The position numbers and the translations under genes are program-made. This document shows, piece after piece, positions 26,713 through 34,603 of a DNA stretch of 64,000 nucleotides (position 1 is its first letter; each line of letters begins with the position of its first letter). The notes beneath the pieces were generated by a model. The model did not search any database. It was not told the DNA's origin and was given only the letters and a program-made list of their open reading frames with translations. This stretch comes from Kocuria sp. p3-SID1428 (GTDB taxonomy: Bacteria > Actinomycetota > Actinomycetes > Actinomycetales > Micrococcaceae): NCBI RefSeq assembly GCF_025149945.1, contig NZ_JALXVH010000003.1:37805-101804 (forward strand). The letters run 5' to 3'.

Positions 26713-27584
26713 GCGCGCCGGCGGCGCCTTCCGTGCACGTCGTGACGGTGTGCTCGATCGGGCGGCGGGACCACGTCCTGCGCCAGCTCGAGGCCGTGCG
26801 GCGCTGGCTGCCCGCGGCCGTCCACCACACGGTGCAGATCGGCCCCGAGCCCTTCGAGGCCCCCGGGACCCGTCGGCTGGATCGCACCGGGCCCGGGCCC
26901 GTGAACCTGGCGGCCGCGCGCAACGCCGCTGGCGACACCGCCTGCGACGCCGGTGCGGACGTGATCATCTTCCTCGACGCCGACTGCCTGCCCGGTCCCG
27001 ATCTCGGCGCGGCCTACACCGCTGCGGCTGCCGAGCGCCCCGGGGTGCTGTGCGGACCCGTGACCTATCTGCGTGCGCTGGACCGCCCCTACGACCTCGA
27101 CCGGCTGAGCTCGCTGCGCAGCCCCCATCCCGCTCGCCCCGATCTCCCGCGCGGACAGGCCCGCTGCGCTCGCCCCGGGGAGCACGTCCTGTTCTGGTCC
27201 CTGAGCTTCGCGCTCAGCGCCGGGACGTGGCGGGGACTGCGCGAGCGCTTCGGCGGCTTCTGCGAGGAGTTCACCGGCTACGGCGGCGAGGACACGGACT
27301 TCGCCATGAACCTGTCCGCCCACGGCGTCGCGCTGCAGTGGGTGGGCGGTGCCGACGCGTATCACCAGTGGCACCCGGTGTCCTCACCGCCGGTCGAGCA
27401 CCTGGACGACATCCTGCGCAACGCGGAGGTCTTCGCCCGGCGCTGGGGCAGGTGGCCCATGGAGGGCTGGTTCCAAGCCTTCGAGCAGCGCGGTCTGGTG
27501 GTCGCCGACGGACCCGGATGGCGCCGCGCGGGAGCTCCCGACGGCGCACCCGCCACCGACCCGTTCAGCGGGTCAGAAGCCTGA
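26709..27584 (+). CDS. Family 2 glycosyltransferase, galactosyltransferase-like
   Basis: A 291-residue GT-A enzyme: VNLAAARNAAGDTACDAG, the DXD motif in IIFLDADCLPGPD, and FTGYGGEDTDFAMNLSAHG, the same GGED-type motif as in the 20188-21516 gene, then a YHQWHPVSSP segment. ATG overlaps the previous stop by four bases. The end of this gene overlaps the convergent glgC by 12 bases, so there is no room for a terminator between them. Confidence 0.85.
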   Translation: MSAPAAPSVHVVTVCSIGRRDHVLRQLEAVRRWLPAAVHHTVQIGPEPFEAPGTRRLDRTGPGPVNLAAARNAAGDTACDAGADVIIFLDADCLPGPDLGAAYTAAAAERPGVLCGPVTYLRALDRPYDLDRLSSLRSPHPARPDLPRGQARCARPGEHVLFWSLSFALSAGTWRGLRERFGGFCEEFTGYGGEDTDFAMNLSAHGVALQWVGGADAYHQWHPVSSPPVEHLDDILRNAEVFARRWGRWPMEGWFQAFEQRGLVVADGPGWRRAGAPDGAPATDPFSGSEA

Positions 27585-28736
27585 GGGCAGCGTCGCCGAG
27601 CGGTCGAAGCGCTCGGTCACGGCCACGCGGCCGTCGGCCCCGATCAGCGTGACGGCCTCGGCCGTGCCCCGCTTGGAGCCACCGGCGATCTCGGCCCCGG
27701 CATCGACGATCACGTTCTCGAGCTGCACCCCCGCGCCCACGCGCACGCCGTCGAGCAGCACGCTGTGGCGCACGACCGCGCCCTCCTCGACCACGACCCC
27801 CGGGCTGAGCACCGAGTGCTCGACCGTGCCCCGGATCCGGGAGCCCGCCGCGATCAGGGACTCCGAGACCTCCGCCGAGGCCGCGATGCGGGCCGGGAGC
27901 AGCTGCGGCTGCCCGGAGACGATGGGCCACTGAGGGTCATCCAGCACGGCGCCGTCGCCGTCGAGGATCTGCAGCTGCGCCGTCCAGTAGGACTGCAGGG
28001 TGCCCAGATCCATCCAGTACCCGTCCATCCGGTGCTCCACGACCCTGCGGCGCTGCACGAACCACGGGATGAGGTCGTGGCCGTAGTCCTCCAGCCCGCC
28101 CTCGGCCTCCTGAAGGTCCTCGAGCGCCTCGATCAGCTGGGGGCCGTCGAAGAGGAACATCTCTGCGGCCACGATCTGCCCCTGGGGGTCCTCGGGCTTG
28201 TACGCGAACTGCCTCACGCGCCCCTGTCCGTCGGTGCTCACCACGGAGTAGCGGGAGGGATCCTCGTCCACTCGGGTGGTGACCAGGGTCAGGTCGGCGC
28301 GCTGGCGCTGGTGGGTGTCGATCACATCCAGGAAGTTCAGCGTGTAGAGGTGATCTGCCGAGAGCACGAGCACCAGGTCCGGGGCGAACTCCTGGATGGT
28401 CTGCTTCTGCCGCAGCAGCGAGTCCGAGTTGCCCTGAGGGAAGCCCTCGCCCTCGGCCCCCTGGAACGGAGGCAGCACATGCAGACCGCCGTGCGTGCGG
28501 TCGAAGTCCCAGGGCCGCCCGTTGCTCAGGTGCCGATTCAGGGTGTGCGGCAAGTACTGCTCGATCACCCACACGTCCGACAGGTGCGAGTGCATCAGGT
28601 TCGACATCGAGATGTCGATCAGCCGGTAGGTCCCGGCCACCGGCAGCGCGGGCTTGACCCTGTGCTCCGTCAGGGCCTCCAGCCGGGAGCCCTTTCCCCC
28701 TGCCAGGACCATCGCCATCGTCCGCGGAATGCGCAT
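27573..28736 (-). CDS. glgC: Glucose-1-phosphate adenylyltransferase (ADP-glucose pyrophosphorylase)
   Basis: Makes ADP-glucose for glycogen or maltosyl-phosphate synthesis. 387 residues; the nucleotidyltransferase domain starts VLAGGKGSRLEALTEHRVKP with the family's GTYRLIDISMSN, VLVLSADHLYTLN, and GYWMDLGTLQSYWTAQL. The C-terminal third is a left-handed beta-helix of hexapeptides (IAASAEVSESLIAAGSRIRG). Slightly shorter than the usual 400-430 residues. ATG at 28736 with GAGGAGAGG upstream; a minus-strand TACGAT about 30 bases further may be the -10 box. Convergent with, and overlapping, the GT2 gene at its 3' end. Confidence 0.94.
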   Translation of the reverse strand: MRIPRTMAMVLAGGKGSRLEALTEHRVKPALPVAGTYRLIDISMSNLMHSHLSDVWVIEQYLPHTLNRHLSNGRPWDFDRTHGGLHVLPPFQGAEGEGFPQGNSDSLLRQKQTIQEFAPDLVLVLSADHLYTLNFLDVIDTHQRQRADLTLVTTRVDEDPSRYSVVSTDGQGRVRQFAYKPEDPQGQIVAAEMFLFDGPQLIEALEDLQEAEGGLEDYGHDLIPWFVQRRRVVEHRMDGYWMDLGTLQSYWTAQLQILDGDGAVLDDPQWPIVSGQPQLLPARIAASAEVSESLIAAGSRIRGTVEHSVLSPGVVVEEGAVVRHSVLLDGVRVGAGVQLENVIVDAGAEIAGGSKRGTAEAVTLIGADGRVAVTERFDRSATLPSGF

Positions 28737-28800
28737 GCGGGCCCTCTCCTCGTCGTGAGCGTCCTGCCGACGATCGTAGTCGCGCGATCCCGGGATGAGG

Positions 28801-28829
28801 GTGACAGAGGCAGGCCCGTGCCATAGTGT
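28801..28829 (+). promoter_or_regulatory. Candidate promoter of the YchJ gene
   Basis: GTGACA (28801-28806), a 17-base spacer and TAGTGT (28824-28829), a good fit to a housekeeping promoter, in the divergent gap between glgC and the YchJ-type gene. Leader would be about 80 bases. Confidence 0.4.
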
Positions 28830-28918
28830 CCCGACCCACGGGCCGCCCGTGCGCTCCTCCCCTGCCCGGGAGGCGGCATCGCACCGCAGACCGGCCCTCC
28901 CTCGTCCCGAACGGATCC

Positions 28919-29353
28919 ATGACGCTCCCAGCTGATACCACCCCGGCCGCCCTCGACCCGCAGTCGCGCTGCCCCTGCGGCTCCGGCGACATCTACGGCG
29001 GCTGCTGCCTGCCGCTGCACCGCGGCAGGCCCGCGGCCACGGCAGAGGCCCTCATGCGCTCGCGCTTCAGCGCCTTCGCGGTGGGCGATGATCAGCACCT
29101 GCTGCGCACCTGGCACCCCGACACCCGCCCCGAGACCCTCGAGCTGGACCCGGACCTGCGCTGGTACCGCCTCGACATCCACGGCACCACCGGCGGCGGC
29201 CCGTTCGAGGAGTGGGGCACGGTCGACTTCACCGCCCACTACCGGCCCATGCCCGGGACCGACGCCCCGCGCGGCAGCCAGCACGAGAACTCGCGCTTCC
29301 GCCGCGTGGACGGGCAGTGGCTCTACCTGGACGGCGCCGTCCACTCGGCCTGA
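28919..29353 (+). CDS. YchJ-family (UPF0225) SEC-C motif protein
   Basis: A 144-residue protein with the SEC-C zinc-binding motif CPCGSGDIYGGCCLPLH near the N-terminus and the YchJ core LMRSRFSAFAVGD, WHPDTRP, GTVDFTAHYR and HENSRFRRVDGQWLYLDG. The function of the family is unsettled; the C-terminal part has an NTF2-like fold. The ATG at 28919 puts the SEC-C motif close to the start as usual. Confidence 0.9.
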   Translation: MTLPADTTPAALDPQSRCPCGSGDIYGGCCLPLHRGRPAATAEALMRSRFSAFAVGDDQHLLRTWHPDTRPETLELDPDLRWYRLDIHGTTGGGPFEEWGTVDFTAHYRPMPGTDAPRGSQHENSRFRRVDGQWLYLDGAVHSA

Positions 29354-29501
29354 CGGAGGCTCCCGCGGCGCGGGCGTGTGGCCGGTTCCACAGCCCGAGG
29401 GTCCCTTCGGGCCGCGGCGGGCACGGCGCGCCGCCGTAGAATCAGCGGATCCGTCGGCGCCACCACCTGATCGACGGCATCCTTCTCGAGAGAGCCGCAC
29501 T

Positions 29502-31076
29502 ATGTCCTCACCCTCCTCCCGCGATGAGTCGCAGCCTCCCTGGCAGGCCTCCGACGCCCCGTCCGAGCACACCGCTCCCACCTCGGCGGAGCATGCGACC
29601 GCCGCCGTCGTCGACGGCCCCGCAGCCCCGTCGGCGCCGTCGTCCCCGCCGACGCCCAAGGGCGGCCTTGACCGCTGGTTCAAGGTGACCGAGCGCGGCT
29701 CCACCATGGGCCGCGAGGTCCGCGGCGGCATCGCCACGTTCATCGCCATGAGCTACATCGTGGTGCTCAACCCCCTGATCCTGGGGCTCGGCGCCGACTC
29801 GACCGGCGCCACGCTGGGCGTGGACCGCGTGGCTGCCATGACCGCCCTGATCGGCGGCGTCATGACGATCCTCATGGGCGTCGTGGCCAAGACCCCGTTC
29901 GCCGTGGCCACCGGCCTGGGCGTCAACGCGTTCCTGGCCGTCACGATCGCCACGACCCCCGGGCTGAGCTGGGCGCAGGCCATGGGGCTGGTCATCTGGG
30001 CCGGCGTGATCATGTTCGTGCTCGTGCTCACCGGCTTCCGCACCGCCGTGTTCAACGCGGTGCCGGCCTCGCTGAAGTCGGCGATCGTCGTGGGCATCGG
30101 CCTGTTCATCGCGCTGGTCGGCCTCGTCAACGCGGGCTTCGTGCGCCGCATGCCGGATGCCGCCGGGACCACCGTGCCCGTGGACCTCGGCGTGGGCGGC
30201 GAGCTGATCGGCTGGCCGCTGCTGACGTTCGTGATCACCCTGCTGCTGACGATCACCCTCATGGTGCGCAACATCCGCGGGGCCATCCTGATCGCGGTGC
30301 TCAGCGGCACTGTCCTGGCGCACATCCTGGAGGCCGTCGCGCCGTCCGGGTCCTCCGCCGAGAATCCGGCCGGCTGGTCGCTCGTGGTGCCCTCGACCCC
30401 CACCGGCCTGTTCTCGCTTCCGGACCTCTCCCTGGTGGGCGAGGCCGACCCGGTCGGGCTGTGGACCCAGCTGGGCGTCACGACCGTGCTGCTGCTGATC
30501 TTCACGATCCTGCTGTCCATCTTCTTCGACGCCATGGGCACCATGGTCGGGCTGTCCGAGCAGGCCGATCTGGCCCGGGACGGGAAGATCGAGAACGTCG
30601 ATCGCATCCTGCTCATCGACGCCGCGGGCGCGGTGGCCGGCGGCGCAGGCTCGGTGTCCTCGAACCAGATCTTCGTGGAGTCCTCGACCGGCATCGCCGA
30701 GGGCGCGCGCACCGGCCTGGCCAACGTGGTCACGGGCCTGCTGTTCCTGGCCGCCATGTTCATCACCCCGTTGGTGGAGGTCGTGCCCTTCGAGGCCGTG
30801 GCCCCGGCCATGGTGGTCGTAGGCTTCCTGATGGCCAAGAACGTCGTGCGCATCGACTGGGACGACTGGGGCATCGCGGTGCCGTCGTTCCTGACCTTCG
30901 TGCTCATGCCGTTCACGTACTCGATCGCCGACGGCATCGGCGCCGGCTTCATCTCCTACGTGTTCATCCGCGTGGTGCAGGGCCGGATCCGCGAGATCCA
31001 CCCGCTGATGTGGGTCGTGGCCGCGGCGTTCGTGGCCTACTTCGGCATCGGGGTGATCGAGGGCTGGATCCTCTGA
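29502..31076 (+). CDS. NCS2-family purine permease (AzgA/PbuG type)
   Basis: A 524-residue transporter. After a disordered N-terminal stretch of about 55 residues rich in Ser, Pro and Ala, it has the FKVTERGSTMGREVRGG entry segment, MSYIVVLNPLIL, VATGLGVNAFLAVTIA and FFDAMGTMVGLSEQADLARD of hypoxanthine/guanine/adenine permeases, with about 13 membrane segments. It should import purine bases by proton symport. ATG at 29502. An IS110 element has inserted within a few bases of its stop codon and has separated it from its terminator. Confidence 0.92.
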   Translation: MSSPSSRDESQPPWQASDAPSEHTAPTSAEHATAAVVDGPAAPSAPSSPPTPKGGLDRWFKVTERGSTMGREVRGGIATFIAMSYIVVLNPLILGLGADSTGATLGVDRVAAMTALIGGVMTILMGVVAKTPFAVATGLGVNAFLAVTIATTPGLSWAQAMGLVIWAGVIMFVLVLTGFRTAVFNAVPASLKSAIVVGIGLFIALVGLVNAGFVRRMPDAAGTTVPVDLGVGGELIGWPLLTFVITLLLTITLMVRNIRGAILIAVLSGTVLAHILEAVAPSGSSAENPAGWSLVVPSTPTGLFSLPDLSLVGEADPVGLWTQLGVTTVLLLIFTILLSIFFDAMGTMVGLSEQADLARDGKIENVDRILLIDAAGAVAGGAGSVSSNQIFVESSTGIAEGARTGLANVVTGLLFLAAMFITPLVEVVPFEAVAPAMVVVGFLMAKNVVRIDWDDWGIAVPSFLTFVLMPFTYSIADGIGAGFISYVFIRVVQGRIREIHPLMWVVAAAFVAYFGIGVIEGWIL

Positions 31077-31089
31077 CCCCCCCGTTACC

Positions 31090-31250
31090 TTGTGAGCACC
31101 CCGATGGACGGGGTCTGGTCGCTCGACCGGGTATGGCTGTGTTGCCCTGCCATTCATGGTCCGGGGGGTGTTGCCGCCCGGTCGAGAGACACGCGTTGAC
31201 CGCTGATAGGGACACGGCCCAGGACGCCCTGAGGTCTCTTCGTAACGTGG
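31090..31250 (+). ncRNA. Candidate bridge RNA of the IS110 element
   Basis: The left end can fold as a hairpin (ACCCCG 31098-31103 with 31109-31114), then a 10-bp stem CTCGACCGGG (31122-31131) with 31177-31186 enclosing a 45-base loop, then AGAGAC (31185-31190) with GTCTCT (31234-31239) enclosing a 43-base loop. The second loop contains ATAGGGACAC (31206-31215), identical to the element's right end at 32543-32552. The first contains GGGGGGTGT (31163-31171), complementary to ACACCCCCC at the right junction and, over seven bases, to ACCCCCC at the left. This matches the two-loop target/donor plan of IS110 bridge RNAs. The two outer stems share two bases, so the fold is approximate. Confidence 0.5.
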
Positions 31251-31310
31251 GTGCCGGCATCGAGTGTCAAGACTGCGACCAGCAGTGATGCGTTCAAGGA
31301 GGACGACATC

Positions 31311-32534
31311 ATGACCTCTGGATTCGCCGTCGTGATCGGCCTCGATGTCGGGAAGACCGGGCATCACGCCTGTGCTCTCGACCCGGCCGGGACCAGACTC
31401 TTCGACAAGGCCCTACCACAGGACGAGGCCCAGCTGCGCGAGCTGTTCAGCGCTCTGCAGGCCCATGGGGCTGTGTTGATGGTCGTGGATCAGCCCAACA
31501 CCATCGGTGCCCTGCCGATCGCTGTCGCTCGTGATCTCGGCTGCGAGGTTGCGTATCTGCCTGGTCTGGCGATGCGCAAAGCCGCCGATCTCTATCCCGG
31601 CAGGTCGAAGACCGATGCCAGGGACGCGTTCATCATCGCCGACACCGCCCGGACCATGCCCCATACGCTGCGGGCCGTGGACCGTGACAGCGACGTCCTG
31701 GCCGCGCTGAAGGTCCTTGCCGGATTCGATGAGGATCTGGCGCATGAGACCACGCGGGCGCTGAATCGGATCCGGTCCTTGCTCACGCAGATCCATCCGG
31801 CTCTCGAGCGCGTCTTCACTGGCGGCACGCTGGCCACCGGGCTGGTGCTGGATCTGCTGGAGAAGTTCGGCGGGCCCACCGGGCTCAAGGCGGCTGGACG
31901 GGCCCGGGCGCTGCGGTTCGCCCGCTCGCACTCACGCCGCGATCCCGAGGCCCTGATCGATCGGGTCTTCACCGCGCTGAGCGAGCAGACCGTGGTCGTT
32001 CCCGCGACCGCGGCGGTGGAGCTGGTGATCCCGAGAGTCGCCAGCCAGGTCAAGGAGCTCAAGGCTCAGCGAGCGAGCGTGGCCAAGGAAGTCGAGGCCA
32101 TGCTGGAGGACTTCCCTCTCGCCTCGGTCTTGATGAGCATGCCGGGGATCGGCATCAAGACCGCCGCGCAGATCCTCCTGGCGATCGGTGACGGCACCGC
32201 GTTCGAGACCGCCGGACATCTGGCGGCCTATGCCGGAATCGCACCAGTCACGCGCAGGTCCGGGACCTCGATCCGTGGTGAGTTCCCCGCCAGAGCAGGC
32301 AACAAGCGGTTGAAGAACGCGCTGTTCTACTCAGCCTGGATCGCCTCGCACTGCGACCCGATCTCGAAGATCTACTACGATCGCAAGCGCGCTGAAGGCA
32401 AACGCCATAACGCCGCGGTGATCTGCCTGGCACGCCGACGCTGCAATGTCATCTTCGCGATGCTGCGAAACGGCACCTACTACCAGCCGCCAACCCCCAA
32501 TCCCTCACCTGAGTCGACCGCTCTCGCGGCTTGA
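31311..32534 (+). CDS. IS110-family transposase (DEDD recombinase)
   Basis: A 407-residue recombinase. The N-terminal RuvC-like DEDD domain starts VVIGLDVGKTGHHACAL, with further acidic residues in MVVDQPN and SKTDARDAFIIADTART. The C-terminal Tnp_20 domain has LMSMPGIGIKTAAQILLAIG and AYAGIAPVTRRSGTSIRGEF, including the serine proposed to be catalytic. The ATG at 31311 follows AAGGAGG at about ten bases. Length is normal and there is no frameshift, so it could be active. It joins ends using an RNA guide rather than inverted repeats. Confidence 0.95.
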   Translation: MTSGFAVVIGLDVGKTGHHACALDPAGTRLFDKALPQDEAQLRELFSALQAHGAVLMVVDQPNTIGALPIAVARDLGCEVAYLPGLAMRKAADLYPGRSKTDARDAFIIADTARTMPHTLRAVDRDSDVLAALKVLAGFDEDLAHETTRALNRIRSLLTQIHPALERVFTGGTLATGLVLDLLEKFGGPTGLKAAGRARALRFARSHSRRDPEALIDRVFTALSEQTVVVPATAAVELVIPRVASQVKELKAQRASVAKEVEAMLEDFPLASVLMSMPGIGIKTAAQILLAIGDGTAFETAGHLAAYAGIAPVTRRSGTSIRGEFPARAGNKRLKNALFYSAWIASHCDPISKIYYDRKRAEGKRHNAAVICLARRRCNVIFAMLRNGTYYQPPTPNPSPESTALAA

Positions 32535-32558
32535 CTCAGAACATAGGGACACCCCCCC

Positions 32559-32620
32559 CGCCGAGTGGATACTCAATTGCGCTGTTCGCCTCTATAGCGC
32601 AACTGGGTATCCACTCGGCG
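32559..32620. terminator. 25-bp palindrome next to the IS110 insertion
   Basis: 32559-32583 pairs with 32596-32620 with two G-T-type mismatches and a 12-base loop. It lies two bases past the stop of the leftward methyltransferase gene and, before the insertion, would have lain just after the rightward permease gene, so it was probably their shared terminator. IS110/IS1111 elements often choose palindromic targets. Confidence 0.7.
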
Positions 32621-32622
32621 TA

Positions 32623-33504
32623 TCAGGGGGTGGGGTCATGACGGGGCGGGACGGTCCCGACGAATGCGCGCACCCAGCTCGCGTCCTTGTGCTGAGCGGG
32701 CACCGGATCGATCAGCAGCTCGCGCTCCATGCCCGCGGCCTCCGGCGAGGCGGCCGCCGGCAGGGGCGCGTGCGAGGCGGCCAGCACGACGTTGCCGTAG
32801 CGGCGCCCCTTGAGCATCGCCGGATCGGCGACGGCGGCCACGTGCTCGAACACCTCGCGCAGCGCCGCTGCCTCCGCGCGGGCTCCCTGCAGATCGCGGG
32901 TGTCGCCCACGTTGAGCAGGTACAGCCCGCCCGGGGCCAGCACGCGATCGACCTGGTGGGCGAACTCCACCGTGGTCAGCGGCTCGGGCGTCACGGAGCC
33001 GGCGAAGACGTCGCGGATCACGACCTCGCGCGTGGACTCCGTCAGCGACTCGGTGACCTCCCGAGCCTCCCCGGCGCGCACGCGCAGCAGCGGGGCCCGC
33101 GGCAGGTCGAACCAGCCGCGCACGAGCTCGACGAGCCGAGCGTCCAGCTCCACGACCACCTGCCGGGCCTGCGGCCACTGCCAGTGCACCCACCGCGCCA
33201 TGGAGCAGGCGCCGCCGCCCAGATGCAGCACGCGCAGGCTCGTGGGGTCCAGGTGCGCGGCCACGTGCATCCGCAGCAGCGCGGCCATCCACCGCATGTA
33301 CTCGAAGTCGAGCTGATCCGGCCGGGAAGGGTCCACGTGCGAGGACGGGACGCCGTTGACGAGCACCGTCCAGGCCCCGGGGCTCAGGTCATCGGGACGC
33401 AGCTCCACCGCGCCTGTGGCGATCTGCCAGGTGCCGGCCTGCAGCGCATCCGGATCCGCAGAGGCCTGTGCATCGTCCCTGCGGTTCCTGCGCTGTCGGC
33501 CCAT
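32623..33504 (-). CDS. Spermidine-synthase-like methyltransferase-fold protein
   Basis: A 293-residue Rossmann-fold protein. The segment HVDPSRPDQLDFEYMRWM is like the substrate-side entry of spermidine synthases, and VLHLGGGACSMARWVHWQWP then VVVELDARLVELVRGWFDLP form the SAM/dcSAM site; the VVIRDVFAGSVTPE stretch covers the catalytic acid region. Many actinobacterial relatives are annotated as fused or orphan spermidine synthases without proof. ATG at 33504. It runs toward the palindrome beside the IS110 insertion. Confidence 0.8.
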   Translation of the reverse strand: MGRQRRNRRDDAQASADPDALQAGTWQIATGAVELRPDDLSPGAWTVLVNGVPSSHVDPSRPDQLDFEYMRWMAALLRMHVAAHLDPTSLRVLHLGGGACSMARWVHWQWPQARQVVVELDARLVELVRGWFDLPRAPLLRVRAGEAREVTESLTESTREVVIRDVFAGSVTPEPLTTVEFAHQVDRVLAPGGLYLLNVGDTRDLQGARAEAAALREVFEHVAAVADPAMLKGRRYGNVVLAASHAPLPAAASPEAAGMERELLIDPVPAQHKDASWVRAFVGTVPPRHDPTP

Positions 33505-33514
33505 GCGCGCCAGT

Positions 33515-34048
33515 CTAGGAGCGGCGCATCCGGAAGGTCTCCTGCCCGGCCCACGGACCGTCGGCCTGATAGGACGGGCCGATGCGCTCGAACCCGTTCT
33601 TGGCGTAGAAGGCCTCCGCCCGCGCATTGCCCGCCATGATCCAGAGGTAGACCGGGTCGTGGCCCTCGACGGCCTCGTCGAGCAGCTGCCGACCCAGTCC
33701 GGAGCCGTGCAGGCGCTCCAGGACGTAGAGCTTCACGAGCTCGCGCTCGGGCTGCAGGCCGGGCTCGAACTGCAGCTCCCAGCGCTGGGGTCCGTCGCAC
33801 ACCGAGGCGAATCCCGCGGGCTCGCCCGTGCCATCGAGCCCCAGCACCACACGGCTGGTGGGGTCGGAGAGGAACTCGCGGTCCTCGGCGGCGATGTCCG
33901 CCACCGACTCCCCCGACAGGAGGGAGTCCGCAAAGTCCTGGCCGTACAGCGGCTGGTAGGTCTCGCGCAGGCAGGCGACGTGCAGTCGAGTCAGCGCGTC
34001 GGCGTCGTCGGGACCGGCGACGCGCGTGGACCAGGCGACGGAGCTCAG
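33515..34048 (-). CDS. GNAT-family N-acetyltransferase, probable CTG start
   Basis: A 177-residue GNAT enzyme: VAGPDDADALTRLHVACLRE in the first helix, the acetyl-CoA pyrophosphate loop VLERLHGSGLGRQLLDEAV, and a C-terminal AEAFYAKNGFERIG. The substrate is unknown. No ATG, GTG or TTG lies in the correct place before the conserved N-terminus; the CTG at 34046-34048 overlaps the upstream gene's stop as CTGA, so translational coupling with a rare CTG start is the simplest reading. Confidence 0.8.
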   Translation of the reverse strand: MSSVAWSTRVAGPDDADALTRLHVACLRETYQPLYGQDFADSLLSGESVADIAAEDREFLSDPTSRVVLGLDGTGEPAGFASVCDGPQRWELQFEPGLQPERELVKLYVLERLHGSGLGRQLLDEAVEGHDPVYLWIMAGNARAEAFYAKNGFERIGPSYQADGPWAGQETFRMRRS

Positions 34049-34386
34049 GACTCGTCCTGGGCTGCGTGCCCGCCCTCGAGCTGCTGGCGCTGGATCGCGG
34101 CCTCGAGACGCTCGACCTTGCCGTCGAGCTCTCCGGAGTGGCCGGGGCGGATGTCCGCCTTGAGCACGAGCGAGACGCGCGGGCCATAGCGCCCGACGGC
34201 CTCGGTGGCCTCCTTCACGACGGCCATCACCTCGTCCCACTCCCCCTCGATGGTCGTGAACATCGAGTCGGTGCGATGCGGAAGCCCGGAGTCGCGGACG
34301 ACCTGGACAGCGGCTGCCACGGCGTCGTGGACGGAGCCGGCGGGGTTGTCCCCGCCCATGGGCGATACGGAGAAGGCGACGATCAT
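34045..34386 (-). CDS. MTH1187/YkoF-type thiamine-binding-fold protein
   Basis: A 113-residue ferredoxin-like protein of the DUF77/Thiamine_BP family: MIVAFSVSPMGG at the start, then TTIEGEWDEVMAVVKEATEA and the strand RVSLVLKADIRPG. Family members bind thiamine or a related ligand and tend to form tetramers; the role in this cell is unknown. ATG at 34386. Its stop overlaps the presumed start of the GNAT gene. Confidence 0.85.
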   Translation of the reverse strand: MIVAFSVSPMGGDNPAGSVHDAVAAAVQVVRDSGLPHRTDSMFTTIEGEWDEVMAVVKEATEAVGRYGPRVSLVLKADIRPGHSGELDGKVERLEAAIQRQQLEGGHAAQDES

Positions 34387-34603
34387 GCCCCCAGCGTAAG
34401 CCTGCTCACCGGCACTCGGACAGGGCCCCCGTCGACGACCGCCATGTGAAACCCCGGGGAAGCCCGGGCAACGCCGGGTCCGGCGGCAGGCCCACCGCCT
34501 AGGCTGGACAGCAGACTGGTCTGTGCCCGTCGGCGTGCTCGGGGAAGCCCCGGGGACCACGCAGGGGCGGGGCACGGAGACGACCTCGACGAGGAGCATC
34601 CCC

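Larger units (their letters stand above)
31077..32559 (+). mobile_element. IS110-family insertion sequence (about 1.48 kb)
   Basis: A complete-looking element: about 230 bases of non-coding left end, one transposase gene, and a short right end. Both boundaries fall in runs of C (31077-31083 on the left, 32552-32559 on the right), so the exact ends are uncertain by several bases. There are no terminal inverted repeats, as expected for IS110. It lies between the purine permease stop and a long palindrome that was probably that gene's terminator. Confidence 0.8.

Noticed and set aside
31077..31083. The C runs at both ends of the IS110 element as a target-site duplication
   Set aside because: IS110 elements do not usually make one, and the runs differ in length, so I cannot separate target from element sequence.
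34387..34603. A TPP riboswitch near the thiamine-binding-fold gene
   Set aside because: The gene begins at 34386 and the sequence upstream shows no TPP-element core.
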